From assembly GCA_033439265.1 (NCBI GenBank), contig JAVTVX010000034.1, positions 14,894,501 to 14,958,500 on the forward strand: a DNA stretch of 64,000 bases, read 5' to 3'. Positions 1 to 9,850 of the stretch are shown piece by piece. Numbering within the stretch: position 1 is the stretch's first letter; each line of letters opens with the position of its first letter. Both the position numbers and the translations under genes were made by a program. Below the pieces are notes generated by a model that saw nothing but the letters and a program-made list of their open reading frames with translations, was not told where the DNA came from and made no database searches. Source of the DNA: Dillenia suffruticosa. Its lineage: Eukaryota > Streptophyta > Magnoliopsida > Dilleniales > Dilleniaceae.

Positions 1-1
1 G

Positions 2-491
2 CCTAGTGGCTCCGGTTCGAGTCAAGATTTTAAAAGAAGTCGAGACATGGGCTCTTATAGCGGTAGATCCTTTTCGGGATCGGTTGGCTTTCTTCAAAGG
101 CAATCTACTTTTAGGCCTAGTGCTCCCAGCAGAACTGTTGCTATGGGAGTAGGGTCCATGGGTGGCAGAGGAGAAACTTGCCCAAATTGCAAGGGACGTC
201 ATCCGGGTCCATGTGTGGAACCCAAAAGATGCTACCATTGTGGGAAGGAGGGTCACATTCGGCACTCTTGTCCGCAGTTAAATGTAGAAGGGCAAGGAAG
301 CCGACAAGTTAGAGGTCCCTCGAGTGGTTTTAGAAGAGATTCGACGATTGCTCCTACACCTTCCACTAGCAATGCACCGAGGACGGGCACGGGAAGTAAT
401 ACTGTAGCTGCCCGCCCTCAACCTAGAACTCAGACCCGAATCTATGCCATGACAAATGAAGAGGCCCAAGTGAATCCTGATGTAGTCACAG
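2..491 (+). pseudogene. gag C-terminal fragment with CCHC zinc knuckle (element 1)
   Basis: The open frame enters from the left edge (frame starting at base 2) and reads into a CCHC nucleocapsid knuckle, CYHCGKEGHIRHSC, at about 230..271, with the spacing C-X2-C-X4-H-X4-C. A Cys-rich stretch (CPNCKGRHPGPC) sits just before it. The tail, rich in Ser, Thr, Arg and Pro, ends in the conserved AMTNEEAQVNPDVVTG. Gag would package the element RNA in cytoplasmic particles. The frame continues past 491 for a few codons and stops at 518, but 492 looks like an intron donor. The N-terminal capsid part is outside the window. Confidence 0.88.
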
Positions 492-624
492 GTAAATCTC
501 TATTAAATTTTAAGTTTTGAAATTGAAAATGTAACATAAATGGTTTATGATTATAATTTGATAGTTGTGATCATGGCTTAAAGAATGTGGATGATATGAC
601 TTTGTTTATGGTTTATAATTATAG
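492..624 (+). other. Putative intron between gag and protease (element 1)
   Basis: The 133-nt segment starts GTAAATCT and ends TTATAATTATAG. It is AT-rich, non-coding and contains an in-frame stop. Joining base 491 to base 625 makes a continuous frame reading DVVTG then TMKIFDVDAHV, leading directly into the protease DTG motif. Elements 2, 3 and 4 have a GT-AG segment at the same codon position. Splicing is inferred from the sequence only. The alternative is a plain gag stop followed by a separately started pol. Confidence 0.6.
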
Positions 625-914
625 GTACAATGAAAATTTTTGATGTTGATGCACATGTGCTCATAGATACCGGGTCTAATCATTCCTTTGTGAGTTCGGG
701 ATTTGCTAGACATTCTGATAAACCTTTAGTTCCACTGGTTGAGGAATTATTGGTTATCACACTTTTGGGAGAACATTTAATCAAGGGAACAGTGTATAAG
801 TCTTGTGAGGTAAAAATCGGGAAAGTAACTCTCGAGGCGGATTTGATTCTGTTGGAAATGAAAGATTTTGATGTCATTCTAGGTATGGATTGACTGTATC
901 TTCACCGAGCTTCC
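625..914 (+). pseudogene. Aspartic protease domain (element 1)
   Basis: A retropepsin-like protease that would cut the Gag-Pol polyprotein. The active-site motif LIDTGSNHSF is at about 663..692 with the catalytic DTG intact. The downstream FDVILGMD motif is at about 867..893. The next codon is TGA where the family has Trp (GMDWL), so the frame closes at 893 and reopens downstream. That TGA fits a single G-to-A change in a TGG codon. Confidence is high for the domain and low for function. Confidence 0.88.
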
Positions 915-2030
915 GTGAATTGCTTCACTAAGGAAGTGGAATTTCGAAGGCCAGGACATCCCTTGCTTGTATTCGCCGGAGAACGGCGAGTGTTACCGAG
1001 TTGTATAATTTCAGCTCTTGAAGCACGGAGACTAGTGCATAAGGGATGTGAAGCTTATTTGGCACACATTGTTGATACCACTGTGAGAAGTCCTAGTCGG
1101 GACGATGTTCCTATGGTGAATGAGTTTCTGGATGTTTTTCCAGAAGAGTTGCCTGGGTTGCCACCAAACCGGGAGTTCGATTTCACAATAGACCTAATTC
1201 CCGGTACCACACCAATTTCTATTCTCCCGTATCGAATGGCACCTGCAGAGTTGAAAGAGCTGAAGGTTCAGCTCCAAGAGTTGTTGGAGAAAGGGTTTAT
1301 CCGACCGAGCACTTCACCTTGGGGTGCTCCGGTCTTGTTTGTAAAGAAAAAGGACGGAATCCTCCGATTATGTATTGACTTCCGACAGCTCAACAAGGCA
1401 ACGATAAAGAATAAGTATCCTCTTCCGAGAATTGATGATCTGTTTGATCAACTTCAAGGTGCAAGTGTCTTTTCAAAGATCGACTTGAGATCTGATTATC
1501 ATCGGTTGAAGATCAAGGATGGTGATGTTCATAAGACCGCATTTACAACGCGGTATGGACACTACGAATTCCTAGTAATGCCCTTTGGATTGACGAATGC
1601 TCCTGCGGTCTTCATGGATCTCATGAATCGAGTGTTCCATCCTTATCTTGATAAATTTGTTATAGTCTTCATCGACGATATTTTGGTGTATTCCAAAAGT
1701 GATGAAGAGCATTCCAAACATCTCCGAATCATTTTGTAAACTCTTAGGGAAAAAGAGTTGTATGCCAAGTTCTCAAAATGCGAGTTTTGGCTAAGAGAGA
1801 TTGGATTTTTGGGACATGTGGTTTCTAGCGACGGTATTTTTGTGGATCCAAAGAAGGTGGAAGTCATTCTGAAGTGGGAGCAGCCTAAAAATGTCACCGA
1901 AGTGCGAAGTTTTCTTGGATTAGCAGGGCATTATCGGAGATTCGTTGAAGGATTCTTGAAAATAGCAGCTCCGATGACAAGTTTGACTCTAAAGGGAGTC
2001 AAGTTCGAATGGGATGAAAAGTGTGAGAAT
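915..2030 (+). pseudogene. Reverse transcriptase domain (element 1)
   Basis: A gypsy reverse transcriptase. Visible motifs are [20 protein letters not shown] (about 1296..1355), [31 protein letters not shown] with the first catalytic Asp, [12 protein letters not shown], and the catalytic [10 protein letters not shown] at about 1670..1700. The thumb region [15 protein letters not shown] is at about 1911..1955. A TAA at 1737..1739 interrupts the frame just after the palm, where sister copies have the same break. The expected SGYH appears as SDYH, a probable point change. It would copy element RNA to DNA from a tRNA primer. Confidence 0.9.
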
Positions 2031-2460
2031 AGTTTTCAAGAGCTTAAGCAAAGGTTGACCTCCGCTCCTATCCTTGCTCTCCCTACTAGTGGCGGTGGTG
2101 ATTATGTGGTGTATAGTGATGCCAGCACGCAAGGATTAGGGTGCGTGCTGATGCAAGGTGATAAGGTGATTGCTTACGCTTCTCGCCAACTAAAGAAGCA
2201 CGAAGTGAACTATCCTACTCATGATTTGGAGCTAACTGCTATTGTGTTTGCTTTAAAGATTTGGCGGCATTATCTGTATGGGGTTACTTGCAAGGTCTTT
2301 ACCGATCACAAGAGTCTCAAATACTTACTCACTCAGAAGGAGCTCAATTTGAGACAAAGAGGTGGTTAGAGCTGATCAAGGATTATGACTTAGTAATTGA
2401 CTACCACCCCGGGAAGGCAAATGTCATAGCTGATGCTTTAAGTCGCAAGTCCTCGTCTAC
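2031..2460 (+). pseudogene. RNase H domain (element 1)
   Basis: Starts after the RT thumb with [12 protein letters not shown]. The RNase H core is [18 protein letters not shown] (about 2104..2157), then [30 protein letters not shown] and the distal [10 protein letters not shown]. The acidic residues D, E and D of the active site are present. A one-base deletion near 2358..2364 shifts the frame just before [18 protein letters not shown]; the other frame then continues to ADALSRKS. It would remove the RNA strand during reverse transcription. Confidence 0.88.
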
Positions 2461-3650
2461 GGCATCCGAAGGGAGTTATTACCTCTCTTGTTTAGTTGGA
2501 CTCCGAGCACTTGGAGTTGAGTTGGCTAACGATGATCGATGTGCTTTATTAGCCAAGTTTGTGGTTAGACCTACATTGTTGGATCGCATTCGGGAGCTTC
2601 AGGCTATAGATGATGAGTTGAAGGGCATTGTTGAGAAAATCAAAAAAGGGGAAGGCGGTGAATTCCTGATTCAGGACGATGAAATTATATTGTATGGGAA
2701 ACGAATGTGCATTCCGAAAAATGAAGATCTCCAGAAGGCTATACTTGAAGAGGCGCATTCTTCGGCCTATGCTATGCATCCGGGGAGTACCAAAATGTAC
2801 CGAACCATCAAAAAATCATATTGGTGGTCTGGGATGAAGAGAGAGATAGCCGAATTTGTGGCGAGATGTCTTGTATGCCAACAGATCAAGACTGAACATC
2901 AGAAACCGGCAGGAACACTTCAACCACTACCAATTCCCGAATGGAAATGGGAACATATCACTATGGATTTCGTAGTGGGATTGCCACGTACTCCGAGCTG
3001 TCACGATGCCATATGGGTGATTGTAGACCGTTTCACCAAATCGGCTCACTTCTTGCCGATTCAGAATACTTATTCCTTGGAAAGATTGGCAAAGTTGTAC
3101 ATTGATGAGATCGTAAGGCTTCACGGAGTACCGGTATCTATTGTATCGGACCGTGATCCTCGATTCACTTCTAGATTCTGGTCAAAGTTACAAGAGTCCT
3201 TAGGGAGTAAGCTGAAATTCAGCACTGCTTTTCATCCCCAAACCGATGGACAATCGGAGCGCACCATCTAAACATTGGAGGACATGCTTAGGGCATGTGT
3301 TATGGAATTTCAAGGTAGTTGGGATAGACACCTTCCATTGGTTGAATTTACCTACAACAACAGTTATCAAGCAAGCATAGGGATGCCTCCATATGAAGTC
3401 CTTTATGGAAGGAAGTGTCGTACTCCCTTGTGTTGGGATGAAGTTGGAGAGAGAAAGATTGAAAGCATAGAAATGATCGATGCCACTAAAGAAAAAGTGA
3501 AGCTGATTCGGGAAAGAATGAAGGTGGCTTAAGATCGACAAAAGAGCTATGCTGACAAGAGAAGAAGACCTTTGGAATTTGAAAAAGGAGATATGGTGTT
3601 TTTGAAGATATCTCCTTGAAAGGGCGTAATCCGTTTTCAGAAACGGGGAA
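2461..3650 (+). pseudogene. Integrase (zinc-binding and DDE core) (element 1)
   Basis: The N-terminal HHCC zinc site is complete: [13 protein letters not shown], then about 30 residues, then CLVCQQIK (about 2755..2890). The DDE core shows Asp in [10 protein letters not shown] (about 2959), Asp in IVSDRDPRF (about 3142), and Glu in [10 protein letters not shown] (about 3239). Stops at 3269 (TAA), 3530 (TAA) and about 3617 (TGA) break an otherwise collinear frame. Each sits where the family has Gln or Trp, so each fits a C-to-T or G-to-A transition. All catalytic residues survive. Confidence 0.9.
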
Positions 3651-4006
3651 AACTAAATCCTCATTATATCGGTCCCTTCAGAATTCTTGAAAGGATTGGA
3701 CAAGTGGCATACCGGCTAGAATTGCCGCCGGAGTTGCAAAGAATCCATGACGTTTTTCACGTTTCCATGTTGAAGAAGTATTTACCGGATCCCTCACATG
3801 CTTTGGAAGCACCTGCAGTGGAATTGAATGAGAATTTGAGTTTCAAGGTACAACCGGTGAAGATCATTGATAGGCAAATCAAGCAATTAAGGAATAAGCA
3901 GATTCCTATGGTTAAGGTGCTATGGAGAAATAATCAAGTTGAAGAACAGATTTGGGAAACTGAAGAATTAATGCGGAAGCAACAACCGCAGCTCTTTGAT
4001 GTATAA
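3651..4006 (+). pseudogene. Integrase C-terminal region with chromodomain (element 1)
   Basis: After [24 protein letters not shown], the frame 3704..4006 is open. It contains the GPY/F-type tail, [14 protein letters not shown], and a chromodomain: [44 protein letters not shown], stop. This fits the group II plant chromodomain (Del/Tekay type), thought to steer integration toward heterochromatin. The chromodomain itself is unbroken. Confidence 0.87.
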
Positions 4007-4040
4007 TTGTATCTTGGAATTTCGGGGACGAAATTTGTTT

Positions 4041-4056
4041 TTAGAGAGTTAAGTGT
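4041..4056 (+). promoter_or_regulatory. Polypurine-tract region before the 3' LTR (element 1)
   Basis: The purine-rich TTAGAGAGTTAAGTGT lies directly before the LTR start, where plus-strand priming takes place. Element 2 has TTTTAGGGGGTTAAGTGT at the same place. The tract here looks weakened relative to that copy. Confidence 0.55.
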
Positions 4057-4137
4057 TGTGGCACTGACAAAGATAAAAAAAAAAAAAAAAATCGTGAAAG
4101 TGAAAAGTCACTTTCCCAATTCTTTCCCTCATTCCTC

Positions 4138-4275
4138 TCCCATCACTCTCTCTCATCTCTCACCCCCAATCTCTCCCTCTCTGTTTCTTTCATTCTCTCC
4201 CTCTCCCGACTCTCTCTTTCTCTCTCTCTTTATCTCTCTCTCTCATCCTCACTCTCTGTTTCACTCTCCGTTTCT
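4138..4275 (+). repeat. CT-rich low-complexity tract in LTR
   Basis: An almost pure pyrimidine (TC)n-like stretch about 100 bp inside the LTR start. Elements 2 and LTR I also have pyrimidine-rich DNA here, so it is a subfamily feature. It may be a leader or promoter tract. The reading frames through it (Ser/Leu/Pro-rich) are not genes. Confidence 0.8.
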
Positions 4276-6035
4276 CTCCTCTCCCGCACACACTCGAACA
4301 AGCTCTCTTCTCCCTTTCCCGACCGCGCGACAGTAGCGCTGTCCTCTCCTTGTTCGTGCACTCGCGCGCTTTGCTCTCTCCCTCTGCCGAAAGCTCTTCC
4401 GCAGCCCTCGTAGGAGCCCAAGCCGGCAGTAGCAAGAGACATTCGAAACCCTAGGCCGCGACCTGCATTTCATCCCTTGCATAGGTAAAAACGATTCTCT
4501 GATCAATAGTTTAGGGGTTTTGATTCTCTTGAAAATTAGGGCTAATTGCTAAAGTGTGCTTCGGTTTGGAAACATTACAGGGGTCTGGACCGAGTTGTAG
4601 ACGCACGGACGCTAGGGCTACAACCTACGGAAACCATAGGTGAGGGAAATTTAAATCGTTTCGATAAATCGAGTAAATTTAGTGTAAGAGGTCTTGTATA
4701 TATTTAGGATGTATGTTAGATACGATTAAAATGCATTTTTGACATTTGATATGTAATTTCTAGGGTTTCGTCTAAATTCTACATGAATTTGATTGATCAA
4801 TACGAAAGAAACGTGTTTGATGAAATTAGAAACTTGTTGAGTCGATTAGGATAGATTTTCTTGAAATTTGAATTGAAATTGTGGATTATTGGTCTAGGTT
4901 GACCTTTTTGGAGCTTGAAAGGAGATTTCTTGAGTATCGATAGGGCATAGGGAGTGGATACCCTCCCTAGAAGGTGAGTGGATGGTCCGTTGTGTTATAA
5001 ATGAGCAAATGAGTTTAAAATTGTTTTATAAATGATTTTGTAAGATTTTTCATGTTTTATATCAATTGCTTTGTGATCGTGGGATGTCCGGACTGAATTG
5101 TGAAACATGAATGCATCCATTGTATTTATAAATGCATATGTGCCTTGTGTGATTTGATGTTGCTCTATAAATTGCTATGACATGAAATTGATGATTGTTT
5201 GCTAGAAATTATGGCACATGACTTGAGAAATGACATATTTGATAAATGCATGGTGCTAGTAGTTAATGGCTATAGTCATTCCCTCCACGGAGCGACCCGA
5301 CGGGGTGGCGTGGTTGGGGTTTTATTGCGAGAGAGGTATACGCGGCCTCTTCTCTGCCACGTCGAACTATCTGGATTGCACCCCGGGGAGGTCCGAGCCA
5401 ACGCCAAGGAAGGGGGTAGTGTTTGAAATACTGAAATGGAAAAACATCTTGGCGGGCTTTCGTCTTGGTTCGGCCAAACGCAAGATGGAAGTAATTTCGA
5501 TGGGACCCTTGTGATTTTCTGAAAAAATACTTGATGTGGATGCATATTTTGTGAATTATCTGATTTATTGAAAAATGTTTCGATATATATGAAATGTTAT
5601 TTGAGATATACTTTGACACTCCCACATTCACCCCTCATTTATCACGCAATTATACCATTGCACTCCGCTCACTGAGTATTTCCCAATACTCACCCCTCTC
5701 TTTACCATTTTCAGAGAAAGTTTAGATCTGCTGCAGAAATTGGAGCTGCGGAAGATTTATTCCGCTGACTTGTGTAGGTACATAGAAATGCAAGTTCATT
5801 TTGGTTGATTTTGAATTCCATGGAATGAAAGACTTGTATAATTCTTTTGGTATGGATTAAATTAATACTTGTTTCATATATAAGAGCAAGTATTGATGGA
5901 ATCCTTACATGGTTTGTACGGAACTTGTTCATTTTCTTTTAAACTCTCATATGGGATATTTGGATTGAAATTCTGAATTTCGATACTTTCTTTTGGATTT
6001 GTGAAGTTCTGTACATCTCATACCACTTGAATTTT

Positions 6036-6091
6036 ACTGACACTAGTTCGTTTCTTCATGCGAACTGACACTAGTTCGTTTCTTCATGCGA
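6036..6091 (+). repeat. Two-copy 28-bp tandem duplication in LTR
   Basis: Two adjacent copies of a 28-base unit starting ACTGACACTAGTTCGTTTCT, identical by eye. The duplication is absent from the element 2 LTRs, so it arose in this copy or its close relatives, probably by replication slippage. Confidence 0.9.
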
Positions 6092-6441
6092 GTGTTAGTA
6101 AAATCCTGCGATTATGATTTGGGACTTCTTTGTTTTAAATGTTTTAATTATGCTGAGAATTCTGGAATGGCTGGGATTGCCAATTTTCGTATATATGCAT
6201 GTACAGGAACCCCCGCCCCATTCGCGTGTCGATGCATGCTTGTGTGTACAGGGATGGACCGGATGGGTCCTTTATATGTGTCTTGTCATATGATTTTTCT
6301 CATTTCTGATGGAGGGTGCATTGGATGAGTTTTGAACTGATTTGTAGCCTTGCGGAGTCCCGGTATAAGGGAAGGTTCTGCCCGTGTACCGAGACAACGC
6401 GGCGGCTGTTGCGTGGTCGATCCGAGGATCGGGGCGTGACA

Positions 6442-6896
6442 GGATTTATCATCTTTTTTTCACAATTTTTGTCTGTCTCCATAAGCCATTTAGTTTGTTT
6501 GTAGTGATCGTGGCTCCTTCCCAAACACTCATAGCTTGTTATTTGTCCTTTTCAGATTATATTCAAACATCCATCATCCACAAAATGCATATAATATAAT
6601 GATGTGAATACGGTTGTGGACATTCTTAATTGCTTTCCTACGAAGACAGTTCAAAATAATACACTTTTGAAGCATGACATGGTAGAAAACAAGTTTTAAG
6701 TGCTTAGTCTTCTGTTGTAGTTCTTAGGCTTTTGTTCCTTCTCAAAACATAGAAAGATTTGATGAAAAATGTGAAAAACTCATTTTCATTAGATATAGTT
6801 ATGAATCAAAAGTTTATCCCCCTTTTAATCCAATGACTTATGATTTGGTGCTCTCGATGGATTTTTTTTTTTTAATATGAAAGTGCAACATGGAAA
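6442..6896. other. AT-rich gap between LTR and copia remnant
   Basis: No gene or recognisable element seen. It is the host sequence or older repeat into which element 1 inserted. A T-run at about 6865 precedes the copia homology. Confidence 0.5.
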
Positions 6897-8290
6897 TTGG
6901 AAGCTAAAAATATTACACAAATACACAATGAGCTTACACCTCTTGAGCCAAAGCAATTTCCTCAAGATGCTGCTGGTCTATTAAGAAGTAATACTCAAGA
7001 AGACAATTCAAATTTAGAAATGCATCCAAGAAGGTATGTTTCTTTGGCAGAAATTTATGAATCATGTAATGTTGCCTTTTTTTTTTACAGGTAAACCACA
7101 TTGCTTTGAGGATGTAATTCTAGAAGAAGGATGAAGAAAAGCCATGAATGAGAAGTGAGGAGCATTGAGAAAAATCAGACTTGGCAATTGGTAGATCTTC
7201 TTAAAGGAAAGGACGCTATTAGTTTAAAATGGGTCTTTAAGAACAAATATAATGACAATGCGAGTGTACAGAAGTAAATGATACACCTGATTGCAAAGAG
7301 GTATTCTCAATAGTCTAGAGTAGATATTAATGAAATATTTGCATCGATTGAACACATGTAGACAATCAGACTTGTTCTTGCTGTAGCAGCTCAATTGGAG
7401 TTGTAAATTTTCTAGTTTGTGTTAAATCAGTTTTTCTTAATGGAGAGTTAGAAGAGGAGGTTTATGGTTAACAACCTCAAGGGTTTGAAGAAAAAGGAAC
7501 AGAAGAGAAGGTTTAGAAGCTGGACAAAGCTCTTTATGAAAAGCCAAATTTACTTTTTGTTCTTTTGAAAATGGATTTATAAAAGGTCCACATCAAGTAT
7601 CTCTCTATCTGAAGAAAGGAGGTGATTACTTGACGGCGTGCCTCTATGTTGATGATCTATTTTATTCGGTATGTGCGGTTATTCAAAGCAGTGATAAAAG
7701 AATATAAGATGATAGATCTTGGATTGATGAAGTATTTTCTTGGAACCCAAGTGAAGCAAACGAAAAGGAAGATTTTTATCTCTGGAGAAAAATGTGAAAT
7801 AGATTTGCTTAAGAATTTTTGGCTGGGGTATTGCAAATCAACACCAACTCCTATGGCTTTGAATGAAAAGTTGAGCAAGATGATGAAACAGAAAAATCAA
7901 ATTCAAGTGTTTATAGAAGTCTCGTTGGTTCTTTGATTTATCTTACAAATATAAGGCCTGATATTGTATATTCGATTAGCTTAATTTCCAGATATATGAA
8001 CGAACCAAGTAAGGTCCATTTTGTGGCAGCCAAAAGGATACTTTATTACCTTCAAGGAACCAAGAAGCTTGGGATCAATTAGGTGAGGGAAGAAAACAAC
8101 AAACTAATCGTTTTTACTAATAGTAATTGGGTCAGAAGTCTTGATGATAGGAAAAACACTTCATTTTATATTTTTTGTTTGGGATCTAAAGAAATTTCAT
8201 AGAGTTCTAAGAAGCAAAACTTAGTTGCATTGTCATCGGGAGAGACTGAATATATTGCAACAAAGGAATCCATGTCTGAATATATTGCAT
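6897..8290 (+). pseudogene. Decayed Ty1/copia pol remnant
   Basis: Fragments in shifting frames follow the order of copia pol. The integrase-RT linker ends in RRYVSLAEIYESCNVA (about 7030..7080). Then come EKNQTWQLVDLLKGKDAISL and KWVFKNKY (about 7170..7250). The RT has VFLNGELEEEVYG (about 7430..7465), LYVDDL (about 7642..7660) and KYFLGTQVKQ (about 7730..7760). The RNase H part includes a GSLIYL-type block and IRPDIVYSI (about 7930..7980), KRILYYLQGTKKLG (about 8032..8075) and SSGETEYIA (about 8230..8260). Many stops and frameshifts show it is long dead. No LTRs were found around it. Confidence 0.85.
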
Positions 8291-8752
8291 AATAACAGTC
8301 TCAATAGAACATAAGGTAGCGCAATGCAAAACATAAATGTGCCCCTGTAATGCAAATGTTCATGCATGCTTAAACAGTTTCTTGGGAATGGATTCTACAC
8401 TCTAACCATAAAATTGCTGGAAATTATTTGTTTCTAAATTCATTGCTAAAGTGAAATTCATTGTTTATTTTGCCCCCAAAATTACATCAGAAAATTCAAT
8501 CGATTTTCATTCCTAATTTGGCAACAAAAAGTTTCTTGTCTTTGAATGCATTCCTAATATGATTCGTCCTTAAACTTGTCCCTAAATTTGCCTGACAAAA
8601 AGAAATATCTCTAAATGCATGTCTCTAAATTTCATTTCAAGACCAATTTTTTTGGCAATAAAAAGGGGATAGGCTTTTCAGTGTAAATGACAAAAATAAA
8701 CTCAAGCTGCTGTTTCTTCTTGCAGATTTTAGGGACAAAAACTTTTTTTTTA
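8291..8752. other. AT-rich non-coding stretch
   Basis: No gene seen. It has repeated short phrases such as CCTAAATTTG and TTGGCAA, typical of old non-coding repeat DNA, and lies outside the duplication shared with the EIL2 region. Confidence 0.45.
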
Positions 8753-9850
8753 TCACCAAATTCATTGCCAAATCATTGAGGGAAATTATCTTTACAATCT
8801 ATGCCACTACTTTTCACTTACTAAATCAATACCGCCTAAAAACCCGCACATTATTTAACGTCAAATCTCACTAAATCATTTGTGATATTTTAAACATCCT
8901 TGGTTATACTTTTCTATTTTCTATATCTATATAAAACTATATGTACTTTGCTATTCATTGGCATTTTATACTTTTCTATTTCCTATATCTATATAAAACT
9001 ATATGTATTTTGCTACCCATTGACGTTTATGGTTAACAAACAAGTAGAATTGCGTTCAATATCACTATTTCCAATATTTTCTTGCAATACGAAACTCACT
9101 CACATTACTTGCATCTTCAGGGCATACGTAACACATAAAACAGCCAGTGTATAATTCTTTGTAATTTGCCATGGGCTTTTCAGTAACACAAATGTTGCCT
9201 TTGTAATTATTTTATTATGAACTCCATAAGCTAGCTCTGCCTTGTTAATTTTTTTTCCTTGATTTGGTTATTTCAAGTGCATAGTTTATACTACGTGTGA
9301 TGGTAGCTGCACTCTTACACTGGGGGAACAATTCTCATGTATATATTCCTTAGGTCACATCAGTTGGTCATTTTAAATGACAAGGATGCCTATATTGCAA
9401 ATTTAAGGCTAGGGCTACCGTAAGCAATATAGAATTCTTCATAATTTGCTAAATTCTTCACTGAAGCACACATACGTTGCTTACTTGTTGGGAGCTGCAC
9501 TCTGGGATTGGTCACCTTTGAGATGAGTAGATGCTAATTAAACGGACCCTTATACCAATGATAATAGAAAGAGAAGATGCGTATATTTTTCTGAAGTGCT
9601 TCAGTTGTTATTTATTGATTGCTTTCTTAAGTTTACTGAAGGATAATAGCAAGAAAAATGCGAGAATTCATAGCACGGTCTCAAAGAACATTTGCAGGGA
9701 AGAAAACATTACAATACTGAACTTTCTACTTTTCAAATCTCGACTACAAAGCATTGTAAATGTACAAGACGAAATCCCACTGAACATAATTTCCAACGAT
9801 TTTTCCTTCATCAAACATCCTCATGCACCCGAAATCCAGTCCAACTTCCT
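8753..9850. repeat. 3' flank of EIL1, copy A of the segmental duplication
   Basis: Aligns along its length with 26873..27929, the 3' flank of EIL2. Shared phrases include CCATTGACGTTT/CTTTGGCATTTG, GGGGGAACAATTCTCA, GGCTAGGGCTACCGTAAGCA and GTTGGGAGCTGC. The two copies differ by many substitutions and small indels, so the duplication is not recent. No separate gene is supported in it; the 123-codon frame near 9531 lies over EIL 3' flanking DNA and is not conserved. Confidence 0.8.
8904..9027. repeat. Two-copy 62-bp tandem duplication
   Basis: Units starting TTATACTTTTCTATTT at 8904 and 8966 are nearly identical. The paralogous site near 27030..27090 has one copy, so this duplication is private to copy A. 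Confidence 0.85.

Larger units (their letters stand above)
1..6441 (+). mobile_element. Ty3/gypsy chromovirus, element 1, 5'-truncated by the window edge
   Basis: The order gag zinc knuckle, protease, reverse transcriptase, RNase H, integrase, chromodomain, LTR is that of a Ty3/gypsy chromovirus. The C-terminal chromodomain type and long LTR fit the plant Del/Tekay lineage best. Only the 3' part is present; the 5' LTR, primer site and most of gag lie left of the window. Most pol domains can be read straight through, broken by single stop codons and a few frameshifts, so this copy is not autonomous but is not ancient. The five bases after the LTR are GGATT; the matching target duplication is out of view. 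Confidence 0.93.
4057..6441 (+). repeat. 3' LTR of element 1 (2385 bp)
   Basis: Begins TGTGGCACTGAC and ends CGGGGCGTGACA. The limits were set by alignment with the element 2 LTRs, whose edges are fixed by a target duplication. TG...CA ends are kept apart from local changes. It carries a CT-rich tract, a segment shared by this LTR subfamily around 4940..4985 (GGGAGTGGATACCCTCCCTA) and the conserved 3' block around 6345..6441. Open frames inside it are short and not conserved between copies. Confidence 0.85.

Noticed and set aside
4007-4336. 109-codon frame after the chromodomain
   Set aside because: Begins in pol tail and runs through the CT-rich LTR tract; Ser/Leu/Pro low complexity.
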